Assembly (NCBI RefSeq): GCF_007673235.1
Contig: NZ_VDZH01000001.1
Location: 673,261 to 737,260, forward strand
Origin: Curtobacterium pusillum
GTDB taxonomy: Bacteria > Actinomycetota > Actinomycetes > Actinomycetales > Microbacteriaceae
DNA length: 64,000 nt
Direction: 5' to 3'
Shown: piece after piece, positions 8,846-15,528 of the stretch
Layout: the number at the start of each line of letters is the position of its first letter
Numbering within the stretch: position 1 is the first letter of the stretch
The notes under the pieces: generated by a model
What the model saw: the letters and a program-made list of their open reading frames with translations, nothing else
The model's database searches: none
What the model was told of the DNA's origin: nothing
Program-made: the position numbers and the translations under genes

Positions 8846-10330
8846 TCACCAGACGATGCGTGCGAACTCGTCGCGCAACCGCCGTGCGCGTCCGGGGTGG
8901 ACCTGCTCGACCCACCCGATCCGTCCGAGCAGGTGCGCCCGGAAGTCGGGGTGGCCCGCACGGTTCTGCGAGGCCGGGCCGTGCACGGCGGCGTTGTGCA
9001 GGATCGCGTGCAGCCGGTCGACCTCGCGCCGACCGGGCGAGGTCCGGTCGTTGACGACGACCCCGGTGACCGACTGTCGCGAGCCCCGCCGCCGCACCCG
9101 GCTCTTCGACGGGTTCAGCCGGAGTCCCTGTTCCGTCACGATCCGGTCGACCCCGCGGAGGAACGCGTCCGGTCGTGCCGCGAGCCGCTCGTCGCCGCTG
9201 AACGTCAGGTCGTCGGCGTACCGGGTGTAGACCGCGCCGACCGAGGCCGCCCACCCCGCGAGCCGCGCGTCGAGGTGCCGGAGCGCCGTGTTCGCCAGCG
9301 CCGGTGAGGTCGGTGCGCCCTGCGGCAGGTGTGCTTCCCGGAGCATCCCGCGCAGGGTCTGCCGTTCCTCCGGGCTGCCGCCGTCCGGCATCGCGCTGAG
9401 GACGTGCACCGGCACCCGGTGGGTGCAGACGCCGGTGAGGACGTGCGCGAGCGGCTCCGCGAAGCCCGCCGAACGGAAGACCCCGTACACGGTGGGCGCC
9501 GTGATGCTCGCGAAGAACGACGTCAGGTCGGCCGTGACGACGACCTGCTGCCCGGTGTGCACTGCGGCTCCGGTCACGACGCTCCGACCACCGACGAAGC
9601 CGTGCGCCGCGTCGTGCACCGGCAGCGCGGTGAGGAGCTCGTCGAGGATGGTCCGCTGTGTCCGGCGGAGCAGGTCCATCGGCTTCTCGAGCAACCGCGG
9701 CGTCCGCCCGGGCCGACGGATCCACTCCGCGCGGTAGTGGTGGAGCGGGCTCGACGGACCCGGTCGTCGGTTCCACGCTTGGGTGTCCGCGAGCCAGAGC
9801 AGCCGCCCGACGGTCAGGTCGAGTTCGCGCGCGAGCTCCGGCAGCGTGTCGACGAGCAGTCGGGACGCGGTCTCCGGTCGTGCCCGGACCGCGGTCGCCC
9901 GGCGCGCGGTGATCCGGACCGGTCGGCGGGCCTCGCGGGCGCGGTGCAGTTCGGCCAGCCGCGGTGCTGCTGCGAGCACCGCTGCGAGCTGTCGCGGTGC
10001 GTCCACGGGTGGCCGTGGGTACGCGGCGAGGGCCGCCGCGACCGCGAGTCCGACGTAAGCGCGCTCGACGCCCACCACCGCCCAGCCGGCGGCGGTCAGG
10101 TCGTCCGGTCCCCAGTGCTCCGCGGTCAGGAACGCGTCCGCGAGGGCGCCGGCGACGACGGACAGGGGCGTGGGGTTCCCAGGGGACCCGTCGGTGCCTC
10201 CGTGCGGCGTCGCGCGCGGAGCGCGCCGGCCCGCTCGGGGCGTGTCGTCCTGCTGGTCCTGCGTGCCCCGGGGTGACCCCGGAGAGGTCGACGCGTCACG
10301 CGCGCCGGCCGCCTCCCCCGGGAACTCCAC
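8846..10330 (-). CDS. Retron-like reverse transcriptase with N-terminal extension
   Basis: 494 residues. The palm and fingers carry all polymerase motifs: HGFVGGRSVVTGAAVH (243-258), the first catalytic Asp in VVTADLTSFFASI (D268), LPQGAPTSPALAN (335-347), YTRYADDLTF with YADD at 371-374, LRLNPSKSRV (403-412) and RQSVTGVVVN (418-427). VTG at 421-423 and GAAVH at 254-258 (consensus NAxxH, here Gly for Asn) are hallmarks of retron reverse transcriptases, and the closest remembered relative is the Mx162 type. Residues 1-55 are low-complexity; 56-200 form an extra helical region including AAYPRPP. A leaderless promoter abuts the GTG start, leaving no room for an upstream msr-msd. It lies among unrelated flavoenzyme genes on the same strand. 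The retron label is by motif only. Confidence 0.9.
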   Translation of the reverse strand: MEFPGEAAGARDASTSPGSPRGTQDQQDDTPRAGRRAPRATPHGGTDGSPGNPTPLSVVAGALADAFLTAEHWGPDDLTAAGWAVVGVERAYVGLAVAAALAAYPRPPVDAPRQLAAVLAAAPRLAELHRAREARRPVRITARRATAVRARPETASRLLVDTLPELARELDLTVGRLLWLADTQAWNRRPGPSSPLHHYRAEWIRRPGRTPRLLEKPMDLLRRTQRTILDELLTALPVHDAAHGFVGGRSVVTGAAVHTGQQVVVTADLTSFFASITAPTVYGVFRSAGFAEPLAHVLTGVCTHRVPVHVLSAMPDGGSPEERQTLRGMLREAHLPQGAPTSPALANTALRHLDARLAGWAASVGAVYTRYADDLTFSGDERLAARPDAFLRGVDRIVTEQGLRLNPSKSRVRRRGSRQSVTGVVVNDRTSPGRREVDRLHAILHNAAVHGPASQNRAGHPDFRAHLLGRIGWVEQVHPGRARRLRDEFARIVW

Positions 10331-10336
10331 CCGCTC

Positions 10337-10342
10337 ACCCTA
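10337..10342 (-). promoter_or_regulatory. -10 box (TAGGGT) of the reverse transcriptase gene, leaderless type
   Basis: TAGGGT on the minus strand is six bases before the GTG at 10330. Its -35 side overlaps the edge of the dispersed hairpin repeat at 10355-10402. Confidence 0.6.
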
Positions 10343-10354
10343 CGGCGACCCCCT

Positions 10355-10402
10355 GACGGACGGGAGGCACGGGGCGGGCCCGCACCGCGCCTCCAGTCCG
10401 TC
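10355..10402. repeat. Dispersed hairpin repeat, copy 1
   Basis: Imperfect inverted repeat: GGACGGGAGGCACGG on the left, CCGCGCCTCCAGTCC on the right. It follows the stop of the LLM gene at 10451 (minus strand) and so probably ends that transcript just before the reverse transcriptase promoter. One arm is of the GGGAGG form and the other of the CCTCCA form, giving a mismatch in the stem. Confidence 0.8.
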
Positions 10403-10450
10403 GGTCGGTCGCCGCGACGGCCGTGCGCCGCTCTCCGGGACCCGCCCGCG

Positions 10451-11818
10451 TCAGGCGGCCGCGCGTCGCGTCAGCGGACCGCGCAGGCCGAGGTGCTCGC
10501 GCAGCGTGTCGCCGCGGTACTCCGTCCGGTAGACGCCACGGTCCTGCAGGAGTGGCACGAGGCGGTCGACGATGTCGTCGAGGCCGGACGGGACGAGCCA
10601 CGGCGAGACGTTGAACCCGTGCACGGCCCCGGCGTCGGCGTAATCGGCGAGCCGGTCCGCGACGCTCGAGTAGCCGCCGACGATGCCGCCGCGACGGACG
10701 CCGACGCGGGTGACGAGCTGGCGGATCGAGAGCCCCTCGGCCTCGGACAGTGCCCGCCACTGCGTCGCGAGCTCCTGCGACTTCTGGAACTGGAAGCCGG
10801 AGCCGCGCGTCGAACCGGTGACCTCGACGACGGGGTCGATGTCCGGCAGCGGGCCGTCCGGGTCGTAGGTCTGCAGCGACGTGCCCCAGATGTTCTCGAG
10901 GTAGGCGATCGCCGTGGCCGGTGTTATCTGGTGCTCGGCGACCCAGCGCGCTTTCTCCTCGGCCTCGGCGTCGGTGTCCGCGAGGACGAACTGCTGACCG
11001 GGGAAGATCTTCACGTCGTCCTCGGGGCGGCCTGCCGCGAGGGTGCGACGGCGGATGTCCGCGGCGAAGGCCTTGGCGTCCTCGAACTCGGGATGCGCGC
11101 TGAAGATGACGTCGGCGGCCCTGGTGGCGAAGTCGCGGCCCTCGTCGGAGTCGCCCGCTTGGAAGAGCACCGGGTGTCCCTGGGCGCTGCGCGGGAGCCG
11201 TCCCTCGGCGCGGACGGCGTAGTGCCCGAGGTCGCGCTCGACGACGTGGACGCCCGACCGGTGCGACCAGCTCGCGGCGTCAGGGCCGGAGGCGACGACG
11301 TCGTCGTCCCACGAGTCCCAGACGGCGCGGACGGTCTCGACGACCCGCTCGGCGTGGGTGTAGCGGTCGGCGTGGTCGAGGTAGCCGCCGCGGCGGAAGT
11401 TCGCGCCGGTCCAGGCGTTGTCCGTCGTGACCACGTTCCAGGCCGCCCGCCCGCCGGACAGCAGGTCGAGGCTCTGCAGCCGGTGCGCGAGGTCGACCGG
11501 GTCGTTGTAGGTGGTGTTCTGGGTGGCGACGAGACCGATCCTCTCGGTGATCGCGGCGAGGGCGGCGAGCTGCGTCTGGGCGTCAGGACGGCCGACGACG
11601 TCGAGGTCGTGCACCTGCCCGAGGTGTTCGCGGAGGCGCAGCCCCTCGCCGAGGAAGAACGCCGAGAAGAGTCCACGCTCGGCGGTCTGCGCGATGCGGC
11701 GGAAGGACTCGAACGCCGTCTGCGAGCCGGACTCCGGCTCGGTCCAGATCGTCGTCGAGTTGACGCCCTGGAAGAAGACGCCGAACTGGATCTGATTGCG
11801 CGGGGTCGTGGTGCTCAT
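10451..11818 (-). CDS. LLM class flavin-dependent monooxygenase (pair 1, canonical member)
   Basis: 455 residues, closely similar to the pair 3 canonical protein. Shared signatures include FFQGVNSTTIW, AERGLFSAFFLGEGLRLREHLGQVHDLDVVGRPD, TTYNDPVDLAHRLQSLDLLSGGRAAWNVVTT and NFRRGGYLDHADRYTHAE. Family members oxidise organosulfur or chelate substrates with FMNH2 and O2. The ATG overlaps the stop of its divergent partner (ATGA), and a hairpin repeat follows. The similarity to the gene at 2205 suggests tandem duplication of a whole pair within this region. Confidence 0.92.
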   Translation of the reverse strand: MSTTTPRNQIQFGVFFQGVNSTTIWTEPESGSQTAFESFRRIAQTAERGLFSAFFLGEGLRLREHLGQVHDLDVVGRPDAQTQLAALAAITERIGLVATQNTTYNDPVDLAHRLQSLDLLSGGRAAWNVVTTDNAWTGANFRRGGYLDHADRYTHAERVVETVRAVWDSWDDDVVASGPDAASWSHRSGVHVVERDLGHYAVRAEGRLPRSAQGHPVLFQAGDSDEGRDFATRAADVIFSAHPEFEDAKAFAADIRRRTLAAGRPEDDVKIFPGQQFVLADTDAEAEEKARWVAEHQITPATAIAYLENIWGTSLQTYDPDGPLPDIDPVVEVTGSTRGSGFQFQKSQELATQWRALSEAEGLSIRQLVTRVGVRRGGIVGGYSSVADRLADYADAGAVHGFNVSPWLVPSGLDDIVDRLVPLLQDRGVYRTEYRGDTLREHLGLRGPLTRRAAA

Positions 11819-12924
11819 GCGGTGACCTCCTCGAGGGCGGCGGTGCGGGCAGCGGTGTGGCGGTTGACCGCGGCCGGGAGCCCGAGGACGTCCCGCAGCC
11901 GGTCACCGGGACGGGGCGACCGGAAGAGCCCGGCCTCGCGGAGGGCGGGCAGCACGGCGCGACCGATCTCGTCGAGGTCGTCGTCCAGGACCGCGGGGTG
12001 GAGCCGCACGCCGTCGACCTGGCCGGCGAGGTCGGTGAGCAGGTCGACGAGGCCGGCGGCGTCGCCGACGTACCGCCCGACGGTTCCTGGTGCCCACGGC
12101 TCGTGCGCGTCGAGGTCGGCGACCCGGCGGGCGGCGGGGACACCGGCGCGGTCGAGGGCGACCTCGAGTTCGAGCCACACCTGCGCGGCGCCGGCCTCGG
12201 TCGCGAGCCGACGGGTGGCCTGCGCGCTCGAGGTGACGAGGGCGACGTCGGTGCCGGCGGGCAGTCCGCCGGCCAACGGGGCGAACACGGGCAGCTGCCC
12301 CTGCGGCGGCCGCGGGATGATGCTCGGTCCGGCGACGGAGAACCGGGGCGACTCGGCGGTCACCCGGTGCAGGCGGTCCCGGTCGACGTACCGCCAGGTC
12401 GTGGCGTCCCGGATGACGGCGTCGTCCTCCCAGCTGTCCCAGAGCTGACGGACGACCTCGATCGCGTCGGTGGCGGTCGCGACGGCCTCGGCGGCGTCGA
12501 CCGGTGCGCGTCCGTACACCGCTGCGGAGCGCGGGTCGGGGTCGGTGTCCGCGATCCACCCGACACGGCCGTCGGAGGCCAGGTCGGCGGTGGCGAGCTG
12601 CGTCGAGACGTGGAAGGGCTCGGTGTACACCGCGGGGGCGACCGGGACGAGACCGATCGCCGACGTCAGCGGGGCCGCGAAGGCCGCACGCTGGACCGCG
12701 TCGATCCGGCCGACGACTCCACTGCCGGCGGACGTGCCCGGCGGGACCGCGGCGTCCTCGAACGTCACGGCGGTGAACCCCGCCCGCTCGGCCGCCCGCA
12801 CGGTGGCGGCGATGCGCCTCCCGCTGAGCAGGTCGGCCGGCGCGTGGTCGGCCGCCCGCCACGCTGCGGGGTGTGCGCCGTCGCCGTCGAGTTCGATCGC
12901 GATCGCGAACGGGGCTGTGGTCAT
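11815..12924 (-). CDS. Divergent LLM-fold protein (pair 1, partner member)
   Basis: 369 residues. It opens MTTAPFAIAIELDGDGAHPAAWR, and holds the LLM-like segments QLATADLASDGRVGWIADTDPDPRSAAVYGR, RQLWDSWEDDAVIRDATTWRYVDRDR and IPRPPQGQLPVFAPLAGG. It ends with LRDVLGLPAAVNR, close to the C-terminus of the pair 3 partner. Start at 12924 is fixed by GGGAGG seven bases upstream. First gene of its transcript and coupled to the canonical member by a four-base overlap. Probably a beta-like subunit or a paralogous enzyme. Confidence 0.87.
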   Translation of the reverse strand: MTTAPFAIAIELDGDGAHPAAWRAADHAPADLLSGRRIAATVRAAERAGFTAVTFEDAAVPPGTSAGSGVVGRIDAVQRAAFAAPLTSAIGLVPVAPAVYTEPFHVSTQLATADLASDGRVGWIADTDPDPRSAAVYGRAPVDAAEAVATATDAIEVVRQLWDSWEDDAVIRDATTWRYVDRDRLHRVTAESPRFSVAGPSIIPRPPQGQLPVFAPLAGGLPAGTDVALVTSSAQATRRLATEAGAAQVWLELEVALDRAGVPAARRVADLDAHEPWAPGTVGRYVGDAAGLVDLLTDLAGQVDGVRLHPAVLDDDLDEIGRAVLPALREAGLFRSPRPGDRLRDVLGLPAAVNRHTAARTAALEEVTA

Positions 12925-12951
12925 CGTTCCTCCCGGAGTCCGTCTGGTGCG

Positions 12952-12971
12952 ACCCTAGGCAGCACGCTGCC
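12952..12971 (-). promoter_or_regulatory. Promoter -10 box and operator-like palindrome of LLM pair 1
   Basis: TAGGGT (12952-12957, minus strand) is about 28 bases before the ATG, fitting a short leader with the GGGAGG site. A 14-bp palindrome GGCAG-CACG-CTGCC (12958-12971) touches its upstream edge, where a repressor could block it. The regulator is unknown. Confidence 0.45.
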
Positions 12972-13003
12972 GTCCCCGATCGTCTGTTGCGAAGGACGAC
13001 GAC

Positions 13004-13759
13004 GTGTTACCCCGCGTGGCGGTGGGAGTACCGTCGGTCGGCGTGACGATCGAACACCTCACCGAACCGCTCGCCGGACAGGGGTGGGTGCAGATCGGCG
13101 AGGTCCTGCTCGCGTTCGCCCTCGCGTCGCTCATCGGCCTCGAGCGCCAGCTCCGGTCGAAGAGCGCTGGCATCCGCACGCAGGCGATCGTCGGGACCGC
13201 GTCCGCCCTCATGCTGCTCGTGAGCAAGTACGGGTTCAGCGACGTCCTCGTGCCGGACCACGTCGTGCTCGACCCGTCCCGTGTCGCCGCGCAGATCGTC
13301 TCCGGAGTCGGGTTCCTCGGCGCCGGGCTCATCCTCACCCGACGCGGAGCGGTCCGCGGGCTGACCACGGCGGCCGCGGTGTGGGAGACGGCGGCGATCG
13401 GCATGGCCGCGGGCGCCGGACTCTGGCTGCTCGCACTGGTCGTCACCGCCCTGCACTTCGTCGTGGTGTTCGGCTACACCGCGATCGTCCGGGCGCTGTC
13501 CCGCTCCGCCGAGCAGTCGATGACGCTCGACGTGGTCTACGACGCCGGTCGCGGGGTGCTCCCGGCCGTGCTCGCCCTCGTCACGGCCGGTGGGTGGCGG
13601 GTCGCCCGACTCGTGCAGCAGGACACCGACCGGGCCGACGCCACCGCGGTCCGGATCGACGTCGCCGGCCGGGCCGAGGGGTCCCTGCTCATCGCCCGGA
13701 TCGGCGAGGTCGACGGCGTGCGCATCGTCGACCCGTCGGCAGCCGACGACCTGGAGTGA
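13004..13759 (+). CDS. MgtC/SapB family membrane protein
   Basis: About 251 residues. The MgtC core is clear: ALASLIGLERQLRSKSAGIRTQAIVGTASALMLLVSKYG, then RVAAQIVSGVGFLGAGLILTRRG and GLTTAAAVWETAAIGMAAGAG, with four to five membrane helices, and a soluble ACT-like tail from about residue 165. MgtC proteins affect magnesium adaptation and F-ATP synthase activity and, in pathogens, intramacrophage survival. GTG 13004 has GAAGGA seven bases upstream; GTG 13043 is an alternative. A phosphatase follows after four bases, so the two are probably co-transcribed. Confidence 0.88.
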   Translation: MLPRVAVGVPSVGVTIEHLTEPLAGQGWVQIGEVLLAFALASLIGLERQLRSKSAGIRTQAIVGTASALMLLVSKYGFSDVLVPDHVVLDPSRVAAQIVSGVGFLGAGLILTRRGAVRGLTTAAAVWETAAIGMAAGAGLWLLALVVTALHFVVVFGYTAIVRALSRSAEQSMTLDVVYDAGRGVLPAVLALVTAGGWRVARLVQQDTDRADATAVRIDVAGRAEGSLLIARIGEVDGVRIVDPSAADDLE

Positions 13760-13763
13760 CGCC

Positions 13764-14324
13764 GTGCCCTCGTTCTTCCTGACCCACGCCGAGGTCGTCG
13801 TGGACCCCGCGCGGCCGATCGAGTCGTGGGGGCTCTCCACCGACGGTCGTGCCCGCGCCGCGGGGGCCGCTGCCGTCGCCTGGTGCCCCGGGGTCCGGCG
13901 CATCGTGTCGAGCACCGAGCGGAAGGCGATCGACACCGCTGCGATCGTCGCGGAGGCGGTCGGGCTCGTCCCCTCGACGGACGCCGCACTCGGTGAGATC
14001 GACCGCAGTGCGACGGGCTACCTGCCGCTGGACGAGTTCGAGGGGGTCGTCGACGCGTTCTTCGCCACGCCGGGCGACTCGGTGCGCGGGTGGGAGCGGG
14101 CGGTCGACGCCCAGGCGCGCATCATCGCTGCGGTCCGGGCGCTGACCGCCGACGGCGACGTCACGATCGTCTCGCACGGTGCCGTCGGGGCGCTGCTGCT
14201 CGCCGACCTGCGGGGCGTACCGATCTCCCGCGCACTCGACCAGCCGGGCATGGGCAGCGTGTTCACGTTCGACCCGCAGGCGTGGCGGGCGACGAGCGGC
14301 TGGTCCCGCGTCCGGGTGCCCTGA
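13764..14324 (+). CDS. Histidine phosphatase family protein (phosphoglycerate mutase-like)
   Basis: 186 residues with GTG start, placed by GGAG about eight bases upstream inside the end of the MgtC-like gene. The family's RHG signature is here THAE (LTHAEVVVDP), keeping the catalytic His but losing the Arg and Gly. The second half is intact: VSSTERKAIDTAAIVAEAVG and the later His in VTIVSHGAVGALLLADL. It likely acts on a small phosphate ester; the changed RHG motif makes the activity uncertain. Confidence 0.85.
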   Translation: MPSFFLTHAEVVVDPARPIESWGLSTDGRARAAGAAAVAWCPGVRRIVSSTERKAIDTAAIVAEAVGLVPSTDAALGEIDRSATGYLPLDEFEGVVDAFFATPGDSVRGWERAVDAQARIIAAVRALTADGDVTIVSHGAVGALLLADLRGVPISRALDQPGMGSVFTFDPQAWRATSGWSRVRVP

Positions 14325-14370
14325 GCGGTCGGGCGGGCGGGCTGCCGGGCGGGCGGGCGCCGCTGCCGAA

Positions 14371-14406
14371 CGACGACTCCGACGTCGTACGACATCGGAC
14401 TCGTCG
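14371..14406. repeat. Palindrome A between convergent genes
   Basis: A 36-base near-perfect palindrome centred on GTCGTACGAC, 18 pairs with two mismatches. It lies between the phosphatase (plus, stop 14324) and the DUF1684 gene (minus, stop 14536). It shares its core of about 17 bases with palindrome B, 71 bases further on. Likely one half of a two-way terminator. Confidence 0.6.
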
Positions 14407-14441
14407 CAACCGAGCGCGCGCAACAGCCCGCGCACGCAAGC

Positions 14442-14481
14442 AACGACACCGCCGACGTCGTACGACATCGACAGTGTCGTT
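14442..14481 (-). terminator. Palindrome B, predicted terminator of the DUF1684 gene
   Basis: Forty bases folding end to end. On the plus strand there are three C-A mismatches, but on the minus strand all three become G-U pairs, so only the minus-strand RNA folds into a complete 20-pair stem. That is the strand of the DUF1684 gene ending 55 bases upstream, which argues for a terminator or 3'-stabilising hairpin for it. Confidence 0.6.
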
Positions 14482-14535
14482 CCGAGTCCGCACCGCCCGG
14501 GCCCGTCACCCGCACCCGGCGCCCGCCCGCCCGCG

Positions 14536-15345
14536 TCACACCGGCAGCCGCTCCCCCGCCTCCACGGCCACGTCGAGCCGGTTCTCCGCCGGCGGCAGCG
14601 GGCACGTCGCGTGCTCGGTGTACGCGCACGGCAGGTTCGTCGCCCGGTTGAAGTCGATCGTCGTCGCACCGGTGGCGTCCGGCGCCGCGATGTCCAGGCT
14701 CCGGTTGGCCGCGTAGGTCGTCACCCCGCTCGTCCGGTCGGTGAACAGCACGTGCAACCCGTCCCCGTGTCCGTTGAACGCCAGGAGCGACCGCGGCCCG
14801 TCGAGGTCGAACGTCAGCACGCCCGGCGCCTCGTACACGTGCTGCAGCCCGTCGACGACGGACCCCACCGTCACCGAGCGCGGCGTCCCGAACGGCTCGA
14901 AGTGCGCGTCGACGACGAAGGCCGGGTCGGGCTCGTACGACGGCGTTCCCGGGTACGACACCCGCGTCGCGTTCGAGGGTCGGCGCGGCCGGATGACGTC
15001 ACTGCCACCGCGGCGGGCGACCTCGACGACCACGGTCTCGTCCCCGTCCTGCCACACGACGGACGTGCTCGACCGTTCCGCCAGCGGGCCGAAGCGATGT
15101 GTCCCGGTGACCCGGACGCCGTCGACCTCGATCGACTCCCCCTCCGCGAGCACCACCACGGGCCCGTCGTCCGAAGTGGACCACGTCCCGGGAGCGTCGT
15201 CGAACCGCTCCGGCGTGCCGGTCAGCCACCGGATGCTCGTGATCGCCAGGAACCCGTGCTCGCTCGCACGGGAACGCTCGTGAGCCTCGTGCCAGGCGCT
15301 CCACGCGGCCTGGAAGTCGGGTGCGGTCGGCGTCGTCGTGGTCAT
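14536..15345 (-). CDS. DUF1684 domain-containing protein
   Basis: 269 residues, full length for DUF1684. The C-terminal signature TTIDFNRATNLPCAYTEHATCPLPPAENRLDVAVEAGE is nearly diagnostic. The function of the family is not established. It is monocistronic, with a leaderless promoter (TAGCGT six bases before the ATG) and palindromes downstream. Confidence 0.9.
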   Translation of the reverse strand: MTTTTPTAPDFQAAWSAWHEAHERSRASEHGFLAITSIRWLTGTPERFDDAPGTWSTSDDGPVVVLAEGESIEVDGVRVTGTHRFGPLAERSSTSVVWQDGDETVVVEVARRGGSDVIRPRRPSNATRVSYPGTPSYEPDPAFVVDAHFEPFGTPRSVTVGSVVDGLQHVYEAPGVLTFDLDGPRSLLAFNGHGDGLHVLFTDRTSGVTTYAANRSLDIAAPDATGATTIDFNRATNLPCAYTEHATCPLPPAENRLDVAVEAGERLPV

Positions 15346-15351
15346 GGGACG

Positions 15352-15357
15352 ACGCTA
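15352..15357 (-). promoter_or_regulatory. -10 box (TAGCGT) of the DUF1684 gene, leaderless type
   Basis: Minus-strand TAGCGT, six bases (CGTCCC) before the ATG at 15345. Confidence 0.6.
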
Positions 15358-15444
15358 CGTCCTCCGCGGGTCGCGTCGCGACGGCCGCCGTCTCGGGACG
15401 TCACGCGGTCCGCGAACGTGGACGGGGCGGTGACGGCGACCAGG

Positions 15445-15488
15445 CCGGGAGGTGCGGTGCAGGTCGGACGCGCACCGCGCCTCCCGAC
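15445..15488. repeat. Dispersed hairpin repeat, copy 2 (diverged)
   Basis: Inverted repeat GGGAGGTGCGGTGC with GCACCGCGCCTCCC, one mismatch in 14. It lies about 40 bases after the stop of the ROK regulator gene and probably ends its transcript. Its outer bases differ from the other copies. Confidence 0.7.
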
Positions 15489-15528
15489 CGGTGCCGGACC
15501 AGGGCCGCACCCACCGGACCGCGGCGGC

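Noticed and set aside
10331..10450. Possible msr-msd retron RNA upstream of the reverse transcriptase
   Set aside because: Only about 120 bases, mostly filled by the dispersed hairpin repeat and the -10 box; no branching G context or matching a1/a2 repeats seen. Not excluded inside the coding region.
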